Assembly (NCBI GenBank): GCA_964057225.1
Contig: OZ059899.1
Span: 5,146,001-5,210,000, forward strand
Length of the DNA: 64,000 bases
Direction: 5' to 3'
From: Auanema rhodensis
Taxonomy: Eukaryota; Nematoda; Chromadorea; Rhabditida; Rhabditidae
A model generated the notes under the pieces. The model was not told the origin of the DNA. It saw only the letters and a program-made list of their open reading frames with translations, and searched no databases. The number at the start of each line of letters is the position of its first letter. Position 1 is the stretch's first letter. Of this stretch, positions 48,583-59,456 are shown piece by piece. Made by a program: the position numbers and the translations under genes.

Positions 48583-48840
48583 ATGATCAAGAAGTTTGCT
48601 TACAAATTCTTTAAATGGACACAATACATATCAAGATCTTATTGTGTAGTTGCATTTCATATGAAGAAAAAGCTGCATGACAAACTCCCCCGTATACAAT
48701 ACGATTATTTTCAAAAAAAAGCGGATCAAAGAATAACGGGTACTGTACATATTAAACACCGAGTTTTGGCCTCAACAAAGTACGAAATGATTTTTCTCGT
48801 AACAAGATTACTACAAACATTATTAGGTTTAAGAAAATAA
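48583..48840 (+). CDS. Hypothetical basic 85-residue protein
   Basis: I do not recognise this protein. The frame opens with ATG at 48583, only eight bases after a good acceptor (ttgatttcag, ending 48574), the same arrangement seen at real genes in this window. It is rich in Lys, Arg and aromatic residues (start MIKKFAYKFFKWTQY), has no signal peptide or known motif, and ends at TAA. It could equally be a chance frame in a convergent intergenic region. Confidence 0.2.
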   Translation: MIKKFAYKFFKWTQYISRSYCVVAFHMKKKLHDKLPRIQYDYFQKKADQRITGTVHIKHRVLASTKYEMIFLVTRLLQTLLGLRK

Positions 48841-48857
48841 GAAAATAAGAAATATAT

Positions 48858-48875
48858 ATATGTATATATACATAT
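48858..48875. repeat. 18-base AT-rich palindrome
   Basis: A perfect palindrome centred on TATATA (ATATGTATA and its complement). It lies just after the hypothetical frame and is probably part of a simple TA-rich tract. Confidence 0.6.
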
Positions 48876-49672
48876 TTGTGTATGAATGTATATAAATCGT
48901 CAATATAATGTGAGATGCATACATTTAGGATATTTGAAACTCGACACTGCTCACTGGGAACTAATGACCGCGTAGTAAGTTTTAGTTTTAGTACATATTT
49001 TGCGTTTCCTAGTTTCAAAAATATTATATTAACCGAGATTTCAATCCGTTTTCTGAGACGGTAAGATCCGTTCTATTAGAGCGAGGAAAGAGTGAGAAGT
49101 TTTCACAATAAAAATGTGTACGAGATATACAAAATAGAGAGAGAACTTAATATAGGAGATTTTCAGCAATTATTTGCATCATTTAAATGAAATTTTTCAC
49201 CAATATAGGTAGACAGAGGTAGAGCAAAGTGAAAATGCATTTCGAAACCGGAGTTCTGAGTAGCATTATGAGACCAGATTTGTCATAGATCTGGGTAAAT
49301 CATATCGTATGATTTGTTCGAGAGGTAACAGTTAGTCTTCCTTCCAAAATCTTATTTAAAGTTTGTACACCACCTTCTCGATCGCTTTCTAAGAGTCTCT
49401 GTCGTCCTATATGAGTACAGAAATTTTCAACTAGATGAGATCAGCGCATATGCAACTTCTGGTAGCTTTGAGTATAGAAGTAGGCCTATTTGCTGATATA
49501 GACTTAGTATTAAATATTAAGAAAATACATATCAAATGTTAACTAGAATGAGGTTACTCAACATGACCAGGATGAGAATACTTGAGGTTAGATAGTTAAA
49601 CATTAAGAAATAGGCGCATAGTGGAGGTGTAGAGTAAAGGAACCCGGAACTGAATATCCAAAAATAGCAGGG

Positions 49673-52600
49673 TTACTGCTGAAATCGGACGCGTTTTTTC
49701 TCAAAGTTACCAGCGTCAGCTGGTCCTGTTGAACCAGTCGTTGATAATGGTTGAACACGCTTGGTTTCATCCTCTTTGAAGAATGAAGAATCTCCTAGAA
49801 GCTTATGAAGATCAGAATCAACTCGTCGTGTTAGTGGTCGCATCACCACATTCTGAAACGTAATTATCTTTGATAATTTTTACTTTTGTATTATTGCTCA
49901 AGAAATTGCTATTTCATGAGCTTTAATTGTGCTATACAATATTTTTTCTTATTTTAGTTTTTCATGAGTTAGCAAAGTATAAAACATTTGGCTTTTTTAG
50001 ATATGGTGAAACAAACCCTTTGTCGTCCATCATTTATGTACAGGACAGCAATAGCGATGAGAATGAATACAGAAACAGCAGCAAGAATACTAGCAACGAC
50101 AGTGACCCAAGTGGATTTATCTTCAGATTCTAGACTGTCAGGATCCACGTCGCAACGTGGCTTCGCGAGACAGCCGATTACACCGTCAGCAACATCCTTG
50201 TCACTGTACTTGTCTAGCCACCAACCAAGCCACTCTTCTCCACAAACACATTTCCACGCATTTCCTAAAAAAAAGTTAAATTTCGGAAACAATCTGAAAT
50301 TGCTAATACCGGAAACATCAATAGCTTCCAGAGTATCCCCAGTAAATGAATCGAAAGTATGCCTTGGTAAAAATTGTAGTTGGTTATTATTTATATACAA
50401 TCTTTGCATAGCAATTCCTTCAAATGCTTTGGCATCTATCTAAAAACATAAAAAAGTGACAATTTTATCTGATGAAATACGTACCGCTTCCAACTGATTA
50501 TGATCAGCAGCGAAAACTGTTAAAGACTTCGGTAAATCATTTTCTTTTATAGATTTTAGTTGGTTCCCAGATACTAGTAGTGTTTGAAGTCTACGTAAAG
50601 GTCGTAAGAAAGACTGTTGATTTTCTGAATATTTTTCAAATATTGATAGATTCTTCAATCCCTTAAACTAACCGGGACTGAATGTGGTAAGATGGTTATT
50701 CTGAATAGCCAAAACACTAACATGTTGAATAGGAAATAAAGCACGTGGTGCAATCTGGAAATTATAAATGAACTTGAATACTAATCGAGAAAAGCGGAAG
50801 TTTAATGATCCTCTAAGAGATTCGAAGAAAAACTATCAAAATCACTTACAGCGCTGATATTGTTAGCAGCGAGTGTAATACTCTCCAATCGAGTGCTCTT
50901 TGCCAGCCCCAGCAGATCGCCTTCGCCAATTTCCCTGATCATATTGCGGTCAAGGGAAACAAGAACTAACGAAGGGAGATCTCTTAAAAGAATTAATAAT
51001 TAATCAAACGCTTTTAAATTTGTTCTAACCTCAAACTAACACTTTTCATTGACAGGATGCTATTATTGTTGAGGAACAGTTTTTCCAACTTATCCAAACC
51101 ACGCAACTCAACCTTAAACGCAAGTATCATGTTAAAACATATGTTGTAATTACTCACATTTATTATGTGATTCGTTCCTCCATCAATGATTTTAAGATTT
51201 TTCATGACATTAAATGCTGACCAATCAATGTTAGATATTTGATTGCTTTGAATATTAAGAACCTCAACATTTACCAATCCCCGGAAGGTATTTCTGTAAA
51301 ATAATAAATTATTTATATTGTACATTATCCAAAATAAAAAATAATTATGAATTATTACTCACTTGGTGATGTTTCTTAGATGATTTGCGGCTAAGCTCAG
51401 TTTTTTCAGATTTTTTAAGTTTTCAAAGGCGCCGTCCTCAATGTAAGCTATTTGGTTATGATCTAACAATAGCTCTCGTAGGTTTGGAGTATCTTTGAAC
51501 GTTCCTTTCCTTATTGATGAAATTTTGTTTCCTGAAAATTAGCTGAACAATGAGCAAATAATGATATATTAATATGTTTTTCTGGCATAGCAAAGCTAAA
51601 AAGTAGAAAGTACCCCCCCACCCGCTTTTTGCTAACTAATTTCGTAAGACAAAAACGAGAAATGATGATTAGAACATCCTCGCTCTCTCTACATAAGTCT
51701 CAACGAGCGACAAGTTTCGCTTCCGATCCAATAGATATCAATACCCACCTGATAGATCGAGAATCTGAAGTTGTCCTAGCCCCTGAAGAAACTTTTCATC
51801 GAATGTTTGTATCATGTTCTTCTTCATAACCAGCTCTTCAAGTCTACCTGCCAACAGCGATAATGAACTCGCCCTCACGCTGGAGACCCGGCTATGATCA
51901 ATGATGAGACTAGTTGGCTTAACCTTCAATAACTTCTTTCTGATAAACAATGATACTACTAACTAACCAGATTAACGACATCTTCTGAAAGAGTATCCAG
52001 TTGGCTATCCCATATGTGTATACGACCAACTTTCGTATCATTTAATGATGCTAACGAAGAGGCAATAGCCGCGGAAGTAGGACTCGTGCATCTGAAATGG
52101 CCATTACATAACATAAAAATTAGCATGTTTTGATTTTAAGAAATACACTTGAGAGCTCTCGAAACATATTGAATGCCGCTTCGTTTTGGAGATAAAGGTG
52201 ACTTCTACGGAGATCTATTTTTTGTCAGCTGTGCAAACAACGCAAATCAAACAAAATTTTGGAACAAAACTTCGGTTTTAAAAAAAAAGAAATTTTTTTC
52301 TGGGAAAGTGGAAGGATTATCTACAAAAACTATGCCGCTGTACAAGGTATTCCTGTTCAATGTACATTTCGACAACATGACAAACGGTCAAGAAGCGTGA
52401 TAAACATACCCAATCGTTACTCCATCGACTTTGGCAAAGAAACGGTCCTCAAAACAATGACAAGCACTCTAAAAAAAGTGAAGGTGTAGGAAAAATACTT
52501 GGACTTGTTTAACCCTTTATCTCGTTTGAAAGGGAATAATAATAACGCTTACACATAAAGAAGACTCACCGTTTCATTTTCTGCGACGTTGTTCAAAATC

Positions 52601-52734
52601 GCGTCAAGCTGTGCACAGGCAAGCTGTTTAGTATCATCCGATGACGTGGCATCAATACTCGGGTTAAAAACGAGCAGAAGGAAAAATGTCCACGTTGATA
52701 AATTTAACATGAAATATCGTTTAGAAGAGCTCAT
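49673..52734 (-). CDS. pan-1: Transmembrane leucine-rich-repeat protein, PAN-1 type
   Basis: Type I membrane protein with an extracellular LRR array. The start (52734) opens a signal peptide (TWTFFLLLVF core), followed by a Cys-containing N-terminal cap (SACHCFEDRFF). At least ten LRRs follow, including LEELVMKKNMIQTF, LRELLLDHNQIAYI, VEVLNIQSNQISNI, LEKLFLNNNSILSM, LQTLLVSGNQLKSI and MQRLYINNNQLQFL. A C-terminal cap NAWKCVCGEEWLGWWLDKY precedes one transmembrane helix (VTVVASILAAVSVFILIAIA) near 50070. The cytoplasmic tail runs into a last exon ending VRFQQ, stop TAA 49673-49675. In C. elegans PAN-1 (M88.6) is needed for larval moulting and development and interacts with P-granule helicases; as I recall it neighbours imph-1 (M88.5), as here. 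The LRR type is certain; orthology rests mainly on position. Confidence 0.85.
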
Positions 52735-52741
52735 GACGTCA
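52734..52741. promoter_or_regulatory. Perfect CRE palindrome at the pan-1 start
   Basis: TGACGTCA, the full CREB/ATF/bZIP site, overlaps the first base of the pan-1 start codon. If the leader is trans-spliced at the upstream ggatttcag acceptor (about 52757), the site lies in the short 5' leader. Confidence 0.35.
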
Positions 52742-55661
52742 TCAGATTTTTTGTAATCTGAAATCCATTTGCACTTTTAATGCAGCAGCAATGAATCGTT
52801 AAAATCAATAGTCAACGAAAATAAACAGAAGAAAGCGAATAAATCTTACGAAAAACTATAAAATCATCGATGCAAAAGTCTCATGAGATCATAGTTAATA
52901 AGAAATAGTTAAAATTAATACTGTATATGACCAAATAAAGCATGAGTAAATAGAAATCATGTTGTTGACTATTTTCAAATCATTTGGAAAAAATAAGTTT
53001 GATAACTCATGGAAAGTGAAATGTATTTGTCGAAAAAATCCCTGAAATGGCAAAACCTCAAATGTTCATTGTGAAAAAAGCAAAATTTATGACTTTGAGA
53101 ATGACCAGATAAGAAAAAATCTGAAATGTGAGCAGAACTTAAAACCTGCCACAGACCAGTACAAAGCCTCTGAACGATTTTATCAATTTTTGATTGGAAT
53201 ACAACACAGGTTTTAAAATGCTAATGAAAAAACATTAAAAAAACAATTAAATGAAATAAATGAATAATATATTAAAAATAGCATATAGCTGATTGAAAAT
53301 TAGTTTTGAAAGCAAACTTTTAATAAAAAATTGATTATTTTGTTAACATGAAAGTAAAATATAAAACGTCGACTTTTAATCTTAATTGAATTATGCCAGA
53401 ATATAGCATACTAGCATAAAATAACAAACGGCTTTTTTATTTTCTACTACCTCTGGAGGCTACTATTGATTGCCGAGACTTTCACAAGCCTCGCAGTAAG
53501 TTGTAAACAAGTAAATAACGGGCGATGACGTTGGCTGTTGCACAAAAAACAACCTATGAACCAAAAACTTATCATAGAAAAATGAAAAAAATACTGTTAT
53601 TTGATCCAAGAAGTCATGAATTAAAAAGCCTATGAGGAAATAATCGATACAAAAAGTTGGGCAACGAAAAACTATCGACAACGCAGAAACCCAAGCATTG
53701 CGGCACAAAATGTTGCGAAACATTTAAAAATTCATCATAAATAGAAGTAACACATTATAAAGAACCGTGAAGATTGTATTTAGCAATAATAATTTTAGAA
53801 ATTAAATAATATGAATCAAAAGTTTCAAAAAACAGCATTCCGTCGTATTCCGTCGCCGGAGACGGGAAACAATGCGTGGCGTGGCGCGATGCGGCCTGCG
53901 CCACTCCGGCCTGGTACGGGCTGGTAGACGAACATTGCTTCTCTGCGTCTCTGTCCCGAACTGACCTTCCTTTGTTCCTGGCACTCTCACCATACGACAT
54001 GCTATGCAAGACCGCCTCTGTATCTGATTTCTCTAACCTTCCATACTGCTTTCATAGTCAGTCCTTCTGCTTCAGTCTTTTTCAATCACTCGAAACCTTC
54101 ACCGACAAAAACGGCATCGTCGTGGTCACTCCACACACTTCGATGACAAAGTTCATCTTCCTTCATTCTTGTTCGTTTTGTTCCGAAAAGCGTCACACTT
54201 CGAAGAATCGAGGCCTAGGTTCTCTAGATTTTATATAATGAATATGTTTGTCATTATAAAATTACAAATAAGAAAACAAATATAGTAAATATTCATTCGT
54301 GGCAGCAACATACAACATGCGGTAGTATAGCAGTGGTGTAGTATTAAGATAGATGATAATCATTGTTCGCTTCTATTTCGGATACATATTTCATACAAAA
54401 TCTGAATATCATTAGATGGGCGGAAAGGGTTCCTGATGAGAGGTTGTGGTGGGAACATTTATCAGCAGAAAAAGTTCTATTAATGGTTTGGGGTTGAATA
54501 TATAGAACCGACTAACCCTTCGACGACATAGCGCCGTACTCACGCCAGAAAAAAAGTAAAAACGAAAAAAAAATTATCCTTATGTCATGCTCAGTCTAAT
54601 TTAACAATTACATAAAAATGAAATCAGAAGTTATAATTCGTCATAAATTAATCATAACAATGATTTCTCATATTTGTAGGTAAATGAGAATACAATCTTC
54701 AAGAAAATGAACAGGAAGAATGTAGCTGAAAAGCTCCAGATTACAAAAATAAATTGACTGGATCTTAAATGGAGGATGAGCACTAGCAATAGGGGAAGGG
54801 AACGGTCGGAGACAAAGACATTAATCAAGTATTCGAAAATACATGGCAAACATTCAGACTCAGAACGTGCCAAGAAGAGTTAGCTGAATTGCACGGTTCC
54901 CATTCAAGGAACAGACTCAGTGATGTGACAACTTTAAAGAAGTCGAATGGGTTGGTTAGGCTACTGCTCACGAACGGAATACAGAAACACTAGATAGCCT
55001 ATTAAGATCAATGAGATGGCTAAACCTCACTTGACTTATCAAAACGACTTAGCTAAGTTCCAATTTTCCGTCATCTTCTGTTGGCTATTTTACCGGACCC
55101 GTATTAGAAGTAACTCATAAAAGTATAAACTTCTATGACTCACCTCGCACATAAAAACAGATGAACAAAAAACAAACAAGTATACAAACATATAAACAAA
55201 GTGTGAATAAATTAAGGTGGCGGGTTCCTCTGGCACGAATATGATCTAAAACATGAACTCATCCGATCAAAACTAATGAACCCGCTCCCCCAAGAGAACT
55301 CTTTTTACATATTTAATGCTAAAACGAAACGTTAAAACATGAAAATATGTTAAGATTCCTCCCAAATAATAGGCCTAAAAATGTACACAATCACTCATAG
55401 AAATCAATAAATAATGAACAGAGATGACAGAGGGGGAGAGGTAAAAAATAAATGGGCAACTACCCGCAACTCTGGATATCTCAGTTTAATACAGTGTGGC
55501 CAGCAACTGTATATTTTATATATCTCCAAAGATACTCATAACAACTGCTCGAAAAAGAAACAAATCACGTTGAATTCGTTTATAAGACGAACAATGAAGG
55601 GGAACTACTATGCTCGTTAAAGGAATACCGCGTATGCGTTAAAAGCTTTTGGAGGATAGAT
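52742..55661. other. Region between imph-1 and pan-1
   Basis: Both flanking genes run on the minus strand, so this 2.9 kb should hold the imph-1 3' end and the pan-1 promoter. Most of it is AT-rich and featureless. A distinct GC-rich island lies at about 53840-54240 and is listed separately. Confidence 0.45.
53840..54240. other. GC-rich island upstream of pan-1
   Basis: In an otherwise AT-rich stretch this segment is conspicuously GC-rich, most of all at 53845-53935. It contains a 7-base-pair hairpin (GTGGCGC and GCGCCAC arms, near 53881-53904) and a shorter one just before it (CCGTC and GACGG arms, near 53851-53866). A plus-strand open frame of about 120 codons (53876-54238, no early ATG) covers it but has no recognisable domain. 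It may be a promoter island or a structured RNA. Confidence 0.4.
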
Positions 55662-58270
55662 TTACTCGGATCCTGATCCGCTTCCATTGGTTGCATTATT
55701 CGGTTTTTGCTCTTAAAATACAAACTATATTGAAAAAATAAAAGAGTAATAGCAAACCTGCGTTCAATTCATCAGAATTACCAGGCTTTTTAGTATTAGA
55801 CTTGTCGTGAATCGATGTACGATTGAACTCGTTTATAAGTTGGGAAATGCGGCATTGAACCGATTGGGTAGCGTTGAATCCACCGATAATGCGAACAATT
55901 GTTCCTACGTCTTCTTTTCCTAATTGATGATATTCAGATTTCATGAGTCGGACAAGTACTTACCTTCATCCTCGCTAGTGGGAGCACTATCTTCTTTTTC
56001 TTTCTTTTCGTCTTTCTTTTCGTCTTTTTCTTTTTCTTTCTCTTTCAGCTCATCTTCGGGGATTTTTACAATAGCTCCAGTAATGCGCTGGAGTTCCCTA
56101 ACGTTTTGGCCTCCTTTTCCGATTATTCGACCAACTAAACGGGAAGGAACGTGAAGATCCATACGCAGAGTTACCTAAATAACATATATTTAGTTCATTA
56201 ATAGAACAATTATTTTCTTACATCATCAATGTAATGTTGAGATTGCTCGGCAACACGTTGGAAAATACAATATTGAGCTCGGTATTGTTGCTCCTCGGTA
56301 CCAGTGATGGTTACAAGACGTTCGTCCTCCGGTTTTTTTTCATCTTTACCAACTTGTTTTTTATCACTCTCCTTCTCCTTTTCATCAACAATAGAGTTGG
56401 TATTTTCATTTTCTTCTTTGAACTCTTCCTCCTTCTCCTTGTCGCGTTTTTCACCTCCTTCAATCCGAATGTTAGCTCCAGACCCCCGCATAATACTGCG
56501 AATATTAGTTCCTCTAGTCCCAATAATAGCACCAACCATATTGTTTGGTACCCACATTTTGACTACTTTAGCTGCCTACAATTATGAAGCTTAGCAGGTA
56601 ATTGTTTAGTTTAAAATATACTTGATTGCCTTGATATAATTGATTAGAAAATCTAGTGCTGAATGGGTCAGGACCAAGTAAAAATCCGGGAACGCTACCA
56701 GGCATGTTGTTCAGAGCCATCTAAAAATATATTTAGAATGTTTTTAAAATGAGTCTCTTTACTCTATTTTGAAAATCAGCTTCATGGCTTTGGCGAAGCT
56801 TCGATGTAATTTTTTGCTCAGCAGCAGAGACCTAAATATTTAAATACCAAAGGAAATCAAAAGATAGAATATACATTTTCAATAGAAGGACCCTTAACAG
56901 TAATAGTTCTCTCTAGTTGCATGATGACATCATTAAATGGTCTTATTCCACCGTAAGAAACCTGAGCGGGTCTAGAAGCATTTTCGCTAGAAAAAAAGCT
57001 GATCCACACATAAACTAATTCTAACTTACTTGGAAACAAAGATGGTTGTTCCTGTTTCCTGCATTATCTTTTTAATGGTAGCTCCTTGCTTTCCAATAAG
57101 ACGTCCAACTAATTGATTATAGGCCCTGATTTTGAGTTCAACATCATGAATCCTTCAAAGATTTACTTATACTACTACATAAATTGAATAGACTTACTCA
57201 ATACTTTCATCTTTGTCTAATTCATGCTGAACTACTTCCATAATCTTCACACAAGCTTTGCTGGTATTTTCAGCTGGTCCGGAAATTGAAATAATCTAGT
57301 CAAAAGAAGTTATAACAACGTGAGATTTCTATAAGATACCTTCTCAGCATGCCCTTGCTGATCTTTCACCATTTTGTGAACATCTACGACAACACGAGCT
57401 TTGCATTCCTTAGTTATTTCACGAATATTACTACCAGCTGTTCCAATTATGGCACCAACGTGTTTGGAATCAATAACTATACGAAGAGGTAAATCCTAAA
57501 ACGAGCAAAGGCTAATATCCAATACTACTTGAAATTGACTAACCGCCGCAGGCATATTACTAATATAGCGTCCTGGGATTTGGGAAGCATCAACAGGTCC
57601 ATTACCACTACGAGCTCCACCACCACGGGTACTACCTCCACGAGTGTTTCCGCTTGATACTGCCATAGCAGTTTGATGATTATGTTGAGAACCTAGAAAT
57701 GAGAGCAGCATGAAGCATTTGAGCAGTAATAAAGATTGATAGTGAAAACATGGTGATCAGAAAGTGAGAAAAAGGAAAACTAATTTGTCGTGGCGATTAC
57801 ATGGATTCTTTTTGTAACAGATGAGCAAATATAATCTGTTAAACATAAAGCATTAGCCAAAGTATAATCTATTAAAATGTGGTACATGTTCAAGATACAA
57901 CGAAAATGATGCTTTAAACATCAAATTAGCCGATCTCATCTAATAACAGTGTCAGAATAGAAAAAAAGGTGGGAGAAACGGTGGAACCGAGCAATATATG
58001 AAAAAACTAACTGTAGTCCAAAGACGCATTTGCAGATCCAGGGTTCTGATAGTGTTGTTGATAAGTTGATTGTATAGGTTGGTGATTCATGGCCTGAGGC
58101 TGATAATACATTTGAGGAGTTTGAGAGGTTCCAGATGCCTGAAAACCAAAATAGTACCAAATTCAAATGGCTACTGGAAAACGTGTTGAACTTACAGGTG
58201 CAGTTGAATAGATATAATGAGCGTTAGACTGATTAGATGCTTGCGCTCGGCCTTGTTGATAGTAATCCAT
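55662..58270 (-). CDS. imph-1: IGF2BP/IMP-type four-KH RNA-binding protein
   Basis: Cytoplasmic mRNA-binding protein that controls localisation, stability and translation. The N-terminus (58270 onward) is Gln/Tyr-rich and followed by an RGG-like stretch ([15 protein letters not shown], near 57630). Four KH domains follow, each with a GxxG loop: KH1 [15 protein letters not shown] (near 57440), KH2 [17 protein letters not shown] (near 57090), KH3 [17 protein letters not shown] (near 56510) and KH4 [16 protein letters not shown] (near 56110). No RRM is visible, unlike the vertebrate proteins. KH3 and KH4 both carry unusual insertions of Lys/Glu repeats directly after the second strand (about 56330-56450 and 55985-56060). 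The short last exon is Asn/Gly/Ser-rich and stops at 55662. The start is inferred; a further upstream exon is possible. Confidence 0.9.
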
Positions 58271-58719
58271 ACCCAGTTTGCTGGGCACAAGTGCTACTTC
58301 AAAAAGAGAACTATGCGAAAATTACGTGGAAGACGCTGAAAATGATGACTACTTCTCGACTACTTCCGCGGTGACTGAAACCACATACATAAAGGTATGA
58401 AAAGAAACGGATAACATGAAAAATAAAAGTATGATTAAATCAAGAACATTTTAAAACTTCTCAATGAATCACATAAAAGTGAAAACTTTGTTGTAACAAA
58501 AAGATTATACTATGGAGAACTTGGGATCAAAACAGGAGCTATAAAATTACCATGAAGAATTATCGAGATTATTAATTAATTCAAATTTTAGCGGCATAAT
58601 TTAAACAAGGGTGGGCTGAAAAAATTACACTTGTAAACAGAATACATACAGCTAAATCTAACAAAACTTGGTTCGTAATTGGTGAGTGCACTTCATGGCA
58701 AAACTTCGAATATTAAGAT

Positions 58720-58738
58720 ATATATATATATATATATT
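58720..58738. repeat. (AT)n microsatellite
   Basis: About nine tandem AT units. Confidence 0.9.
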
Positions 58739-59430
58739 CAGCTATAAAGATTATACATATAGCGTTAATGGGCATATCTTGCATGTTATAGATTTCACTG
58801 GGGTGACAACCACATTCAAGAGAAATCGGAGATATAATGCAACAAAAACTATGATTAAAATACTGCTTTTAACGGCCAATACACAGTATTACGAGCATAT
58901 TTATCTGGAACAGATGATAAATATGATAGAGATTGTGATGTCTGTCTGGATGAAAAGTACATTTACAACTAGCTGCCACAGAATCAGAAACTTTCCATGC
59001 AAAGCCGATCGCAACATTTTGCTTTCGGAATAAATTCGGTACAAACAATATCGATAAGAACCGTAGGAAACTGTCCTTCTATAACATAAGCTTACTCACG
59101 AACATCGTTGTTGTTTAAAAACTCGCCGAAAACTGCAACACAAGAGAAAGGAAATGAAAGTGAATTGGCTTATGAACGGTACAGCAGTCGCAGTTTTCGC
59201 GTAAAGGGATACATAGAATAGAAGAAGCCAATAGAGATGTGCATCCAAATAGAATAGAAAAAACAAAAATCTTCGTACATTACTTCGAGCAAACAGATAG
59301 GATAAAAAGAAACAGCACAATAATAACAAAAATATAGAATTTATAGTTTAAAAATTTAGATAGCATAGGGGCATATCAAACCAAACGAAGCCAAGCTAAC
59401 CAGCCAGCCAGCCCTGCCCTGCCTAGTCCA

Positions 59431-59456
59431 AGCAGCAGCAGCAGCAGCAGCAGCAG
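59431..59456. repeat. (AGC)n / (CAG)n microsatellite
   Basis: Eight tandem AGC units plus a partial one, preceded at about 59398-59414 by a CCAG-type repeat. It lies about 1.2 kb upstream of the imph-1 start and outside any supported coding exon. On the minus strand it would read as CTG repeats. Confidence 0.9.

Larger units (their letters stand above)
46965..49672. other. Convergent region, mlc-3 to pan-1
   Basis: The 3' flanks of two convergent genes. An AATAAA-type signal (caataaaatgg) near 47074 could end mlc-3. Apart from one candidate small open frame (48583-48840) and an 18-base palindrome, I see nothing supported in this 2.7 kb. Confidence 0.45.

Noticed and set aside
56234-56594. 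Plus-strand frames over the KH3 region
   Set aside because: Antisense shadows of the purine-rich Lys/Glu insertion, which reads as Phe/Leu/Ser on the other strand.
58695-59033. Plus-strand 113-codon open frame
   Set aside because: No acceptor near the ATG, no codon bias or domain, and it contains a translated AT repeat; probably chance.
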